64,000 nt of DNA from Fluviicola sp. (GCA_029866325.1 JARWZO010000027.1:62001-126000), one strand, 5' to 3'. Counted from the stretch's first letter, positions 27,943 through 37,308 are shown. The notes: generated from the letters alone by a model not told the origin. A program made the numbers and translations.

Positions 27943-29159
27943 TATCTCCCCGTATTATTTGGTCGTGCATACACCAACTGCATCACATTGATATTCCGCA
28001 TTTCAAATGCCGCTTCGCAATAACATAGGTAATAATTCCATTTACGGATAAACGAATCACTAAAACCGAGCTTCTTTACATCGTCTAATTGCTGATTAAA
28101 GTTTTCGAACCAGGTTTTGAGCGTACGTGCGTAATGCAATCCAAGGTCTTTTAAATCGACCAAGGTCAAATCTCCGGTGCGATTGATGGCTTCGTTCATG
28201 GAACCAACCGAAGGAAGGAGAGAGCCCGGGAAAATGTGTTTTTGAATCCAGTCAACGCCATCGCGCAAGGCTTCAAAACGCGAATCGGGACACGTAATCA
28301 CCTGCAACGCCAAAATACCATCTTGTTTCAACAGTTTGTGGCATTGCTCGAAGTAATTTTCGAAATAACGCGCACCAACGGCTTCCAGCATTTCTACCGA
28401 AACAATTTTATCGTATTGTCCCTTGATTTTGCGGTAATCCTGTATTTCTACAGAGATTTTATCGTCCAATCCGGCGGCTTTTACGCGTTCGATGGCCAGT
28501 TTTTGCTGTTCTTGTGAAATGGTGATCGTGGTGACCTTGCATCCGAAATTGGAAGCCATGTAAATGGCATTTCCGCCCCAACCGCTGCCAATTTCCAGCA
28601 CATGATCAGAAGGTTTGAGGTGCAGTTGTTCACACAAGCGCTGATACTTGGCTTTTTGTGCTTCTTCCAGCGTGAACGTTTCTTCTTTGAAGTACGCCGA
28701 AGAATAGGTCATGGTCGGGTCGAGCCACAAGGCAAAAAAATCGTTGCTTAAATCGTAATGCTCTGATATGTTCTTACGCGACCCGTTCAAACTATTGTCT
28801 CTGCGTGAGTGGAACAACCGGTTGTAAAACTTCATCAGATTCAACGCAACTGCTTTTACATTACTTCCGCTTACAGTTGGAGCATGCTCCACATTGAGAA
28901 TAAACCATTTGATCACATCTGTAATACTTTCCGTATCCCAATCGCCGTCAACGTAACCTTCTCCAAATCCGATATCGCCATACAAGACACAACGTTTGAA
29001 AAACGATTGATTGTGAATGGTCACTTTGGCTGCAACTCCTTCGCCATTACCGATTTGAATATGTTCACCATCCGGTAACGTGAGGCTCATACTGCCCAAG
29101 GGCATATTGGTCAATAAATTGAGAATGAGTTTTTCGTAGAGGGGACGTTTTTTCGTCAT
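27942..29159 (-). CDS. Cyclopropane-fatty-acyl-phospholipid synthase-like methyltransferase (CFAS 1)
   Basis: 405 residues from the ATG at 29159 (an in-frame TTG at 29195 would add 12 residues). It transfers a methylene or methyl group from S-adenosylmethionine to unsaturated acyl chains of phospholipids. Seen: N-terminal about 120-residue CFAS domain, YDLSNDFFALWLDPTMTYS, the SAM-binding LEIGSGWGGNA, and EMLEAVG. Residues fit the family. The product (cyclopropane or methyl-branched acid) cannot be told. It is the last gene of the lipid cluster; its ends are bracketed by an inverted GTCCGCC-type repeat. Confidence 0.9.
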   Translation of the reverse strand: MTKKRPLYEKLILNLLTNMPLGSMSLTLPDGEHIQIGNGEGVAAKVTIHNQSFFKRCVLYGDIGFGEGYVDGDWDTESITDVIKWFILNVEHAPTVSGSNVKAVALNLMKFYNRLFHSRRDNSLNGSRKNISEHYDLSNDFFALWLDPTMTYSSAYFKEETFTLEEAQKAKYQRLCEQLHLKPSDHVLEIGSGWGGNAIYMASNFGCKVTTITISQEQQKLAIERVKAAGLDDKISVEIQDYRKIKGQYDKIVSVEMLEAVGARYFENYFEQCHKLLKQDGILALQVITCPDSRFEALRDGVDWIQKHIFPGSLLPSVGSMNEAINRTGDLTLVDLKDLGLHYARTLKTWFENFNQQLDDVKKLGFSDSFIRKWNYYLCYCEAAFEMRNINVMQLVYARPNNTGR

Positions 29160-29185
29160 AGTTTTCAAAAATACTATTAATGTTT

Positions 29186-29203
29186 GATCACGCAAAGGCG
29201 GAC
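29186..29203. repeat. GTCCGCC palindromic repeat, right copy
   Basis: GATCACGCAAAGGCGGAC, the reverse complement type of 27924-27942. It lies just upstream of the CFAS 1 start. Confidence 0.5.
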
Positions 29204-29205
29204 AA

Positions 29206-29342
29206 GATGCTTGATTTTTGATGTTGGATTAAGAACATTAGTAAGAATTTAAGATTTCCCAAACAGTTAACTAGATTAGAGTATGTAGTATTTATTTAAA
29301 GTATCAGTTAATCAAAAATTCAACATCAAAAATCAGGCATCA
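29206..29342. repeat. Heptad-word inverted repeat element, copy C
   Basis: Left arm 29206-29232 reads GATGCTTGATTTTTGATGTT; right arm 29308-29342 is its complement. It lies between CFAS 1 and the DUF1365 gene and contains the DUF1365 stop codon (29340-29342). Confidence 0.75.
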
Positions 29343-30137
29343 CTTCGATTTACGATAAACATCGCGTTGCAGATCTTGATGATCATTCTTTTTATGGTAA
29401 GGAATTTTTTTCAACCACAGGATCAGTGCTTTCCAGTGAATAAGGGTAATAATTCGAAGGGTAATCAATGGGAACCGAAACGCATATCCGAACAAACGGG
29501 CGTTGGTCAATTCCTTCTTCGTGCCGGTGAGTGTACTGATGAAAAAGCGTTTTCCGTCTTTGTAATCATCGATGCCAATCCCTAGGTTTTCGTCGGGAAC
29601 CGGAAGATTAAAATCGAATTGGGTATCGTGATCAATGAAGGGCGAAACGTAAAAATACTTCGTGGTATTGAGGTGAAATTTGGTTCCGCTCAACTGTTCT
29701 TTCCCCAAAAAGTAAGGTTTCATTTCGCGATAGGTATTTTGAACTTCTGCAATGCTGCAAACGGGTTGCTGCTGTTGATCAAAGACAAAATAAAACGATA
29801 CGGGATTAAAATTATAGCCTAAAACACTGAAATTGGTCAATAACATGATTGGTCCGCCATCATACGAAACGCCGTTTTCTTTGAGGTAATCAATGATTTG
29901 TTCCTTAACTTGTTTGGAAGTATCAGGTTTCTCCAGCGGCAATTGCAAATGGTCTTTATCGCGAAAAGTGAAGACATTGAATCGGTTGCGACTTACAAGA
30001 ACGTATTTTTTAGGAAGCGCTTCCAGGTCGTCGAGATTTACATAAAAGAGAAACACGTTGTACCCGAAACGAAGTCTTTTCGGTTCCAAACGGTCGTGCA
30101 TGACCCGAGCTCGGTAAAGGGACGATGTGGTGTTCAC
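29340..30137 (-). CDS. DUF1365 family protein
   Basis: 265 residues from a GTG start; the segment SLYRARVMHDRLEP belongs to the family, so the later ATG in it is too short. DUF1365 proteins regularly occur beside CFAS-like methyltransferases and flavin amine oxidases in lipid-modification loci, but their activity is not established. Motifs seen: YNPVSFYFVFD and FHLNTTKYFYVSPF. It is bracketed by heptad-word repeat copies C and D. Confidence 0.85.
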   Translation of the reverse strand: MNTTSSLYRARVMHDRLEPKRLRFGYNVFLFYVNLDDLEALPKKYVLVSRNRFNVFTFRDKDHLQLPLEKPDTSKQVKEQIIDYLKENGVSYDGGPIMLLTNFSVLGYNFNPVSFYFVFDQQQQPVCSIAEVQNTYREMKPYFLGKEQLSGTKFHLNTTKYFYVSPFIDHDTQFDFNLPVPDENLGIGIDDYKDGKRFFISTLTGTKKELTNARLFGYAFRFPLITLRIITLIHWKALILWLKKIPYHKKNDHQDLQRDVYRKSK

Positions 30138-30143
30138 CTTCTG

Positions 30144-30292
30144 TGATGCTTGATGTTGGATTTTTGATGTTGGATGAAAGTGTCTGGAGAAAACTCAGGC
30201 TTTTCCAAACAACTATAACTTTTATTGCTTCCAAACATCTTCATAATTTAATTGTCATAATTCAACATCAAAAATCAAGCATTAAGCATCAA
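30144..30292. repeat. Heptad-word inverted repeat element, copy D
   Basis: Left arm 30144-30175 has words GCTTGAT, GTTGGAT, TTTTGAT, GTTGGAT; right arm 30259-30292 is the approximate complement. It contains the last residues and stop (TAA) of the PP2C gene. Confidence 0.78.
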
Positions 30293-31652
30293 TCCTGATT
30301 CCTATAACACAAATATCATCCACTTGTTCCAAATCGCCTTTCCATTGGTGCAATCTATCCAACAAAACCTGATGTTGTTTTTCAAGGCTTTCAGCGTAAA
30401 CGGAGATCAACAAATCTTCCAATTGTTTGTGCTTGAATTTCTTGCCTTTCGGTCCGCCAAACTGATCCGGATAACCATCGGTAATCAAATACACCATTCC
30501 ACCCGATTTTACGGAAAGTTGGTGCGTTGTAAACGGTTGTTTGTGGTGCGATTCGCCGATGGGCTGTTTATCGGCTTTTATTTCCTGAAATCCGTCTTCA
30601 TCGATGTACCACAACGGATTATTAGCTCCTGCCCATTTCAGCAGTGTTTCAGTTGACGTGGAGGTGATACTGAGTAAGGAAACATCCATTCCGTCTTGAA
30701 TTACTTCGCCGCTTTTGGAAAAACTATCAATCAATAAATCGCGCGTTTTGTCAAGAATTTCTCCCGGTTCTGATAACCCGAATTCTTTCACACTTCTGTT
30801 GAGTGCATTGCTACATACTACAGACATCATAGCTCCCGGAACTCCGTGACCCGTGCAATCTGCCGCCGCAATCAAAAAGGTATCGTCTATGGTTTCTGCC
30901 CAGTAAAAATCGCCGGCAACAATGTCTTTGGGTTGGTACAACACAAACGAATCTTTCAAATGTGAGCCGATGAATTCTAACGAAGGTAAAATAGCCGTTT
31001 GAATGCGCTTGGCGTAAGTGATACTATCGGTGATTTCCTTGTTGTTTTCTTCGACTTTGAGCAAAGTACCACGCAATTTTTCTTCGGTGATGTGTCGCAT
31101 GTTCACTTCCTTTCGAAATGAAAGATTCCAACCGATAAAGGTGACAAGTAGTATCAATGCGCCTAAACCAAGAATAATCGTTGAACCGGGCCAATGCAAC
31201 AATCGACCGAGAAGTCCCATTGATATGAAAACAATGGAGATTAAATCGGCAAAACTGAGTATGAGCGCCCGTTTAGACAAGATATTCCGACGACTTTCAT
31301 AGCGTGAACGAATGATTAATGGCAATCCTGAAGATGAAAAAAGCAATACGGAAACGATGATTTCGAGTCCGGCAAACGGAGCGTGGAGAAATTTGCTGAG
31401 AATTCCCATTGAAAGTGCGAGTCCCGAAAAAACGCTGACAATGATAATCATCCGTTTGCGTTTGATCGGAATGGCTTGGTAGTACATCAACGTGAAACTT
31501 AACCCGAAAAGTATGATGGATAAAAAGCTAAGAATAATTTTAATTGGCTCAGGTACGGCATCAAGAAAAGCAATAAACGGAGAACTGATCAGCATCGTAA
31601 TGAAAACGATACTAATACCAAGAAACCATTTACCTGCTTTGTTGAGATTCAT
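30282..31652 (-). CDS. Membrane SpoIIE-type protein phosphatase
   Basis: 456 residues. About six hydrophobic helices fill the first 190 residues; a short coiled coil (HITEEKLRGTLLKVEENN) precedes YAKRIQTAILPS and a PP2C-like SpoIIE domain: PKDIVAGDFYWAE, AAADCTGHGVPGAMMS, YLITDG and the final DDICVIGIR. All metal-binding acidic residues appear present. These phosphatases act on anti-anti-sigma-type partners or other phosphoproteins. It lies inside the lipid cluster, in the same direction; whether functionally linked is unknown. Confidence 0.85.
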   Translation of the reverse strand: MNLNKAGKWFLGISIVFITMLISSPFIAFLDAVPEPIKIILSFLSIILFGLSFTLMYYQAIPIKRKRMIIIVSVFSGLALSMGILSKFLHAPFAGLEIIVSVLLFSSSGLPLIIRSRYESRRNILSKRALILSFADLISIVFISMGLLGRLLHWPGSTIILGLGALILLVTFIGWNLSFRKEVNMRHITEEKLRGTLLKVEENNKEITDSITYAKRIQTAILPSLEFIGSHLKDSFVLYQPKDIVAGDFYWAETIDDTFLIAAADCTGHGVPGAMMSVVCSNALNRSVKEFGLSEPGEILDKTRDLLIDSFSKSGEVIQDGMDVSLLSITSTSTETLLKWAGANNPLWYIDEDGFQEIKADKQPIGESHHKQPFTTHQLSVKSGGMVYLITDGYPDQFGGPKGKKFKHKQLEDLLISVYAESLEKQHQVLLDRLHQWKGDLEQVDDICVIGIRIDA

Positions 31653-31661
31653 CCTATTACT

Positions 31662-31772
31662 AAGTTAATGAGTTTGTTGAGTTTGACAGTTTATAAGTTT
31701 GGCAATTCATCAAATTTTTGGGTTATCGGTGAAACTTAATAAACTTACAAAACTCATTAACTCAATAAACTC
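31662..31772. repeat. GAGTTTA-type inverted repeat element
   Basis: Left arm 31664-31700 has GTTAATGAGTTTGTTGAGTT; right arm 31732-31772 is the approximate complement (AACTCATTAACTCAATAAAC). Like the heptad-word family, arms are built of short shuffled words. The TAA and final residues (SLLS) of the flavoprotein gene lie inside the right arm. Confidence 0.65.
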
Positions 31773-33010
31773 TTTCTACAAAGCTCCACCGCACTTGCAT
31801 ACGCATCTTCATGAAACCCATATCTGAAATAACTTCCGCAAAAATAGATTGGTCCCGTTTCATTCAAGGTTTGCAGTTCTGCTTGTGCTTGAATGGCAGG
31901 CAAATCAAACAACGGATGCTCGTAATCAATTTCACGGATGATTTTCTTCGGATCAACAGAACCTTCCTGCGCGTTGATGCTCACAAAATAATTCTGTTTT
32001 TCCGAAACGCCTTGCAACGAGTTCATCCAGTAAATGGTAGAAGGAACCAGCTGACCGTTCATTTCCTGAATACGGTAATTCCAGCTGCTCCAGGTGAGTT
32101 TGGTCTTCGGCATAATGCTTTCGTCGGTGTGAACAGTTGCCTTATTGTATTGGTACTTGAACGGAGCTAACAAACGTTGTTGCTCAGCAGTGGGCTCTTC
32201 CAACATTTGCAAGGTTTGATCTCCATGCGAAGCAAAAATCACTTTATCAAACAGGTGAACCGAACCGTCTAAACAAGTAATTTGAACTTGCTCACCAACT
32301 TGTTTTACCCCTTTCACGCCTTTGTTCGTGAGAATCAGATCTTTAAACGGCTCAATGAGCAATTGTTTGTAGGCTTCGCTTCCACCTTCAAGCGTATACC
32401 ATTGGTGTTGGGTGTTTAATCCCAAAAAACCGTGGTTTTTAAAAAACCGAATGAGCGTAACTGCCGGAAAATCGAGCATCAGTTCCATGGGGGTAGACCA
32501 AACCGCCGAACTCATCGGGATGAGGTATTTCCACAACATGTCTTCACCAAAACCAAATTCTTCGATGTATTGCCCCAGCGAATAATTGGCATAAGCCGGA
32601 TCGTCCATGATCTCAATGCTTTTTTTGTTGAATTGGCTGATTTTCATCAACATTCGGATATAGCGCGGATTGAAAATATTCTTGCGCTGAGCAAACAAAC
32701 CATTCAAACCCGAGCCGCAATATTCCAATCCCGAAGGTAAGTGCTGCACGCTAAACGACATGTCTGTTTTTTTGATCGGTGCGCCTATTTCGGTGAACAA
32801 TTCACACAAATGCGGATAGGTTTCAAAGTTGAAAACCATAAATCCCGTATCCATAAACACATCGCTTCCGTTTTCGTTTACAGCTATGGTGTTGGTATGT
32901 CCGCCAACGTAATCGTTTTGTTCAAAAAGCGTAATGTCGTAGTGATTATGAAGCCAGTGTCCGCAGCCCATACCCGCTATTCCCGTTCCGATGATTGCTA
33001 ATTTTTCCAT
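31757..33010 (-). CDS. FAD-dependent amine oxidase-like oxidoreductase
   Basis: 417 residues from the ATG at 33010, which places the FAD-binding Rossmann motif (IIGTGIAGMGCG) at residues 4-16; the open frame runs 61 codons upstream without family sequence. The FAD motif is followed by EQNDYVGGHTNT and an amine oxidase domain. Related flavoproteins sit with DUF1365 and CFAS genes in Proteobacterial loci for modified fatty acids. Suggested role: desaturation or oxidation of an acyl chain. Substrate inferred from context only. Confidence 0.86.
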   Translation of the reverse strand: MEKLAIIGTGIAGMGCGHWLHNHYDITLFEQNDYVGGHTNTIAVNENGSDVFMDTGFMVFNFETYPHLCELFTEIGAPIKKTDMSFSVQHLPSGLEYCGSGLNGLFAQRKNIFNPRYIRMLMKISQFNKKSIEIMDDPAYANYSLGQYIEEFGFGEDMLWKYLIPMSSAVWSTPMELMLDFPAVTLIRFFKNHGFLGLNTQHQWYTLEGGSEAYKQLLIEPFKDLILTNKGVKGVKQVGEQVQITCLDGSVHLFDKVIFASHGDQTLQMLEEPTAEQQRLLAPFKYQYNKATVHTDESIMPKTKLTWSSWNYRIQEMNGQLVPSTIYWMNSLQGVSEKQNYFVSINAQEGSVDPKKIIREIDYEHPLFDLPAIQAQAELQTLNETGPIYFCGSYFRYGFHEDAYASAVELCRKSLLS

Positions 33011-33035
33011 GTAGTAATTCTTCTGTAAAATACGG

Positions 33036-34190
33036 CTATTCGTTGGTTGATGATTTCTGTTTTCCGAGTACCGCGTGAATAAACCGCTCAATGGCAAATG
33101 TGCTGGTTTGACCGCTTGGTCCGCTAAAATTATAATCGCAACCATGTGTAGCTGTTGGCAAATCCAATAAGTAATTCGGGATATGGTGTTCATCGAGTTT
33201 ACATTTCAATCGCAAGCTGTGATTGTAAGCCACCATTGCGTCAATTTGCCCGTGAATGAGCAAGGTAGGTGGTGTTGATTTTCCTACAAAAGGTGGAGCC
33301 GAACTGGCATCGTATTTTTCGGGAACCTCATGAACGCTTCCACCAATGTAATCGCTCAGCATTTTGTCGGCATCGAGAACCAGTTTATTGGTTACAATCC
33401 GCGCTCCCCAAGCCATATCAGCCGGAGCGTAAAACGACACCACGCCTTTTATTTGTGGAATGTTTTGCGTGTATGCTGCCTGAAGTGCAATTTGTCCACC
33501 GGCAGATCGACCTATCAGCACAATATTTGCCGTATCGATGTTCCAATCTGCTGCCTTACGGTTGATGTATGCCAATACTTCGTTGAAATCTTCTACCGGA
33601 GCAGGGTAATGATGCGTTGGTGCGAATCTGTAATTCATTGAAACGACATGAAATCCTTTTTGCGCCAAGTAGCTGTTTAAAGTCGGCAATTGCTGACTAT
33701 CACCTTGTTGCCATGAACCGCCGTGAATAACAATGATGCACGGTGCTTTTTTGTGAGATTGTGCCGGATAATAATCAAATGTCAAATCCCGATCAGGCAT
33801 TTCTTGGTAGGTATATGTTTGGTAAGCGACCTCTTCTTCGTCAATTCCTGAAAGCATGCGCCAGAAAGAAAATGGGCTTTTCAGCTGATTCGGAGCAGTT
33901 GTATTACCAAATGCCTGTTGCAGCTCTTTTTCAAGGTTTGCGGTTTTGGAATAGGTGAGAATAACAGGCAATGAAAACAGGATCAACACGATTCCGTGAG
34001 TAATCAACAAGGGCCATTTGTATTGGGTTGTCCAATAACCCCAGATTCCGAGAATCAAAGTGACTGCAATCGGAATGTATGGAAATTCGGTAATTGCAAC
34101 GGCAACTTTCCAAAAGAAATTGGTCGGCGCGCGAAATACTGTCAATAGCGACAGCAGTAATAAAATTCCCGCAATTGCCAAGCGAATCAT
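33036..34190 (-). CDS. Membrane-anchored alpha/beta hydrolase (esterase)
   Basis: 384 residues. About three hydrophobic helices occupy the first 95 residues, then a BD-FAE/esterase-type hydrolase domain: oxyanion motif IVIHGGSWQQGD, nucleophile elbow GRSAGG, and a late TLLIHGQIDAMV plus ATHGCDYNF containing the probable catalytic His. It overlaps the preceding CFAS 2 gene by four bases. Suggested action on lipid or polyester substrates is inferred from neighbours. Confidence 0.85.
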   Translation of the reverse strand: MIRLAIAGILLLLSLLTVFRAPTNFFWKVAVAITEFPYIPIAVTLILGIWGYWTTQYKWPLLITHGIVLILFSLPVILTYSKTANLEKELQQAFGNTTAPNQLKSPFSFWRMLSGIDEEEVAYQTYTYQEMPDRDLTFDYYPAQSHKKAPCIIVIHGGSWQQGDSQQLPTLNSYLAQKGFHVVSMNYRFAPTHHYPAPVEDFNEVLAYINRKAADWNIDTANIVLIGRSAGGQIALQAAYTQNIPQIKGVVSFYAPADMAWGARIVTNKLVLDADKMLSDYIGGSVHEVPEKYDASSAPPFVGKSTPPTLLIHGQIDAMVAYNHSLRLKCKLDEHHIPNYLLDLPTATHGCDYNFSGPSGQTSTFAIERFIHAVLGKQKSSTNE

Positions 34191-35221
34191 GCGCCGTGTT
34201 TAGTGAACAAGTAATGACTTACGATCCATTCTTCACCTTTGTTGAAGCCCCATAATTCGGCACACGACATGTAGAAAATGCGCCAGAAAACCCACCATTT
34301 CACCGCTTGATCTTTCCCATAAGTTTCTTCAAATAATGGCATAATGGAAGCTTTGTTGGCATCCATTCGCTGTAACCAAGCTTCAGATGTTTTTTGGTAA
34401 TGCGTTCCGCTTACATGCCAGTGATTGCTCACTTTGAGGTCGTCGTTAAAATAAAACAACAAATCGTCGCTGGGCATGATTCCGCCGGTGAAAAAGTATT
34501 TACTCATCCAATCGGTTTCGTCTTTTACTTCAAATTTGTAGGCAAATTCCTTGTGAGTAAAAATGTGAACGAAGAGTTTTCCGTCGGGTTTGAGTTTCGA
34601 AGCTACTTTCCGCATCAACAATTCATAATTGCGCATGTGCTCGAACATTTCAACGGAAACAACCCGGTCGAAGGTGTCATCTACATCAAACACATTCATG
34701 TCCATGGTGATGACCGTGAGATTGTTAATACCACGTTCTTTGGCCGTTTGGTCGATGTATTCTTTTTGTGTGCGCGAATTGGAAACCACGGTAAATGTGC
34801 TACTCGGAAACTTCGCCGACATAAACAGCGACAATGAACCCCAGCCGCAACCCAATTCAAGAACGTTTTGGTTCGCTTGTAAATCGGCCCGTTCGCAGGT
34901 GATTTCGAGCATGTCGCGCTCCGATGTTTCAATGTCGTTTACACCATCTTTCCAATAACCGGAACTGTACTTCAAATGCGGACCTAAACAATACTGGTAA
35001 AACGCCGTTGGTACTTCATAATGTTGTTCGTTGGCAGCAGCGGTATTGATCGCAATCGGTGAAGCTTTCAATTCTTGGATGAGTTCCATTAAATGCGCTT
35101 GCTGTAAATCGGGAGTTGCTTTTTTTTCTTCGTTGAGGCGTTGCTGCAGTAAATTGCGAATGCCTTTTCGGATCAGAAAATCGGGCACTTTATTGTTTTC
35201 GAGTAGTGATGTATACCACAT
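34187..35221 (-). CDS. Cyclopropane-fatty-acyl-phospholipid synthase-like methyltransferase (CFAS 2)
   Basis: 344 residues from the ATG at 35221; the frame extends to 35263, but that would overlap the upstream gene and lacks family sequence. SAM-dependent enzyme with YEVPTAFYQYCLGPHLKYSS, LELGCGWGSLSLFM and SVEMFEHMRN. It is a different subfamily from CFAS 1. It overlaps the esterase gene by four bases. Likely methylates an unsaturated acyl chain; product unknown. Confidence 0.87.
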   Translation of the reverse strand: MWYTSLLENNKVPDFLIRKGIRNLLQQRLNEEKKATPDLQQAHLMELIQELKASPIAINTAAANEQHYEVPTAFYQYCLGPHLKYSSGYWKDGVNDIETSERDMLEITCERADLQANQNVLELGCGWGSLSLFMSAKFPSSTFTVVSNSRTQKEYIDQTAKERGINNLTVITMDMNVFDVDDTFDRVVSVEMFEHMRNYELLMRKVASKLKPDGKLFVHIFTHKEFAYKFEVKDETDWMSKYFFTGGIMPSDDLLFYFNDDLKVSNHWHVSGTHYQKTSEAWLQRMDANKASIMPLFEETYGKDQAVKWWVFWRIFYMSCAELWGFNKGEEWIVSHYLFTKHGA

Positions 35222-35241
35222 AAAGTTGACTAAAATTGAAA

Positions 35242-36033
35242 CTAGATTGTTTTTTTGAACCAAGGCACAAATACGCTGGTCGTTTGTTGGTACTGACGGT
35301 AAGCTTCGCCTTTGCTACGCAAAGATTGTTCTTCGGTCATCGGAATGCCTGTAACTTTGAAAATCAGGTAAGCGATGACTAACGGACAAACAATAGCGAT
35401 ATATCCATAAGGACTGGAAAGCGCGAATATGAATACGGAAACCCAAATCATGCATTGGAAAAAGTAATTCGGGTGGCGCGAATAATTCCACAAACCAACG
35501 CTACACACTTTGCCTTTGTTAGCCGGATTTTTCTTGAATTGAGCCAACTGAAAATCAGACATACCTTCACCGATAATACACAGCAACCACATGGTGGCTC
35601 CGATGTATTCCAAGATGCTTAGTTGTGGCTCAGGATTCAAGGCAATGATGAAGTACGGAATGGCAAGAAAGACATTCGACAAGCCTTGCATTTGAAAAAA
35701 TAGGAAAAACTTGAAATGCAAGTTCGACGCCCATTCTTCACGCAGTTGTTTGTAACGACCTTCTTCTACTTTAATGTGCGACCCAACGCGAATGGTAAGG
35801 TACGTTCCTAAACGTAAACTCCAAAGCAACGCGAGTGAACACACCAGTAATTTACGCTCGTAGAAACCATTGGCCACCGTATAAATAATTGCTGCAATGA
35901 TTGCGAAATTGAACGCCCAAAACACGTCTACGATACTGTTGTTTTTAATCGTTCGGGCAATGCTCCAAATGACGGTCATAAAGGCTGCCAATACGACAAT
36001 ACAAATCAACGGAAGGTAAAAATACAAACTCAT
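35242..36033 (-). CDS. DUF1295 (steroid 5-alpha-reductase-like) membrane protein
   Basis: 263 residues from the ATG at 36033; the upstream in-frame extension is not used. Six or so membrane helices and the C-terminal signature WNYSRHPNYFFQ, which in this superfamily binds NADPH. Members reduce steroid double bonds or act on isoprenoid or fatty-acyl substrates. In bacterial lipid loci it could reduce an acyl double bond. It starts 10 bases after DUF1475 and 20 bases before CFAS 2. Confidence 0.85.
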   Translation of the reverse strand: MSLYFYLPLICIVVLAAFMTVIWSIARTIKNNSIVDVFWAFNFAIIAAIIYTVANGFYERKLLVCSLALLWSLRLGTYLTIRVGSHIKVEEGRYKQLREEWASNLHFKFFLFFQMQGLSNVFLAIPYFIIALNPEPQLSILEYIGATMWLLCIIGEGMSDFQLAQFKKNPANKGKVCSVGLWNYSRHPNYFFQCMIWVSVFIFALSSPYGYIAIVCPLVIAYLIFKVTGIPMTEEQSLRSKGEAYRQYQQTTSVFVPWFKKTI

Positions 36034-36043
36034 AATAGTTGGT

Positions 36044-36376
36044 TTAATGTTGTTTGATAAGCAAATCGCGCACAGTTTCACCTTTCTTGAGGCGGAATAG
36101 CGCGATCAATACATACAAGCAGGTAGCAATGCTTCCCAGTGTGCAGAAAAGCACGAGCCAAGTAATTTTCCAGATCCAGTTGGTTTCTTTGTAAAACACC
36201 CAACAAAGCAAAACCAGAACGTTGGTGTAAAAATCCCAAAGCGTTGCTGTCATCCATGGAATTGCCGCTAGAAAATCCCATTCTTCAAATAAGTTGCTTT
36301 TGAGCGAGGTATCGATGACAATGATGTTCATAAAAATGAACAAGCCACTAAAGAGGATTTTGAGGAATGTGATCAT
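36044..36376 (-). CDS. DUF1475-like small membrane protein
   Basis: 110 residues, three hydrophobic helices, with the sequence IPWMTATLWDFYTNVLVL and WVFYKE that I recall from DUF1475. No function is known. It sits 10 bases after the desaturase and 10 before DUF1295, so it belongs to the lipid operon. Assignment to the family is tentative. Confidence 0.7.
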   Translation of the reverse strand: MITFLKILFSGLFIFMNIIVIDTSLKSNLFEEWDFLAAIPWMTATLWDFYTNVLVLLCWVFYKETNWIWKITWLVLFCTLGSIATCLYVLIALFRLKKGETVRDLLIKQH

Positions 36377-36386
36377 AATGAATGGT

Positions 36387-37118
36387 TTACGCGGCTTTTC
36401 GCAAGCGGATAATGTGCATCCAATGCATGACGCGAATCACAGGATAAGTCGGATCAAATTCCCACCATTTGCGCGCAAAATTGATACTGTTGGGACTTTT
36501 GTGATGATTGTTTTGCATCAATTCGCCCATCAACAACAAATCGATTGGCAATGAATTTTTGCTATGATCCTCATTGTTGAAATTGCTGTAACCGTATTTG
36601 TGTCCGCACCAGTTCACGATAGCTCCATGTACAGGACCCATAAAAAAGTGAATCGGCAACAACAACATGAGCCAGTAAGTAGGAGCAAAGTAGAGGTAAA
36701 ACAAGAAATACAACACACCGAATGAAATACGAACTACCCAATTATCACTGATCGCATCCAGGGTTTTCCATTCGGGATAATTGCCTTGAAATGCTTTTTC
36801 TGGTTGTTTGTTGAATTTTACGTAATCGAGGTAAATATCTTTTGTGTGAATGGTCATTTGCCAGACATCTTTAAAGAAATGGGGCGAATGCGGATCTTTT
36901 TCGGTATCACTGTAAGCATGGTGCATGCGGTGCATAATGGCATACGCGCGCGGATTGAGAAAAGAGGAACCTTGTGTAATAAACGTAAACAGGTAAAAGA
37001 AACGATCCCAGAAACGGTTCATGGTGAACATCTTGTGCGATGCGTAACGATGCAGGAAAAATGTTTGACAGAAGAGCGATAAAAACCAGTGACCAATAAA
37101 GAAAAGCAAAATGTACAT
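36387..37118 (-). CDS. Acyl-CoA / fatty-acid desaturase
   Basis: 243-residue membrane di-iron desaturase. The three histidine boxes are intact: HRYASH (23-28), HRMHH (63-67) and NNHHKSP (about 204). Helical segments flank them. It introduces a double bond into a fatty acyl chain. The protein is short and lacks any cytochrome b5 domain, so an external electron donor is needed. First gene of the minus-strand lipid operon. Confidence 0.9.
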   Translation of the reverse strand: MYILLFFIGHWFLSLFCQTFFLHRYASHKMFTMNRFWDRFFYLFTFITQGSSFLNPRAYAIMHRMHHAYSDTEKDPHSPHFFKDVWQMTIHTKDIYLDYVKFNKQPEKAFQGNYPEWKTLDAISDNWVVRISFGVLYFLFYLYFAPTYWLMLLLPIHFFMGPVHGAIVNWCGHKYGYSNFNNEDHSKNSLPIDLLLMGELMQNNHHKSPNSINFARKWWEFDPTYPVIRVMHWMHIIRLRKAA

Positions 37119-37308
37119 ATCAACCCGTTAACCTGCGTGAATCTACGTATAAAAACCATCTTTGGATTTTTTTGTTCAGAGATTTTCTGTTTTTTTTCTT
37201 AACCAGAGAACGTAAATGATCGTTTTTAGAAAGATGCATTTCAACACCGAATGATATAAAGCCTAGATCAGGTCATTTTCTTTACCAAACAACGCTCCAA
37301 TCATAAAT

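Noticed and set aside
33011-33193. 61-codon N-terminal extension of the flavoprotein
   Set aside because: It has no similarity to the family and would bury the FAD motif; it also overlaps the end of the esterase gene.
34394-34837. Plus-strand 147-codon frame
   Set aside because: Antisense to CFAS 2, which has all SAM motifs.
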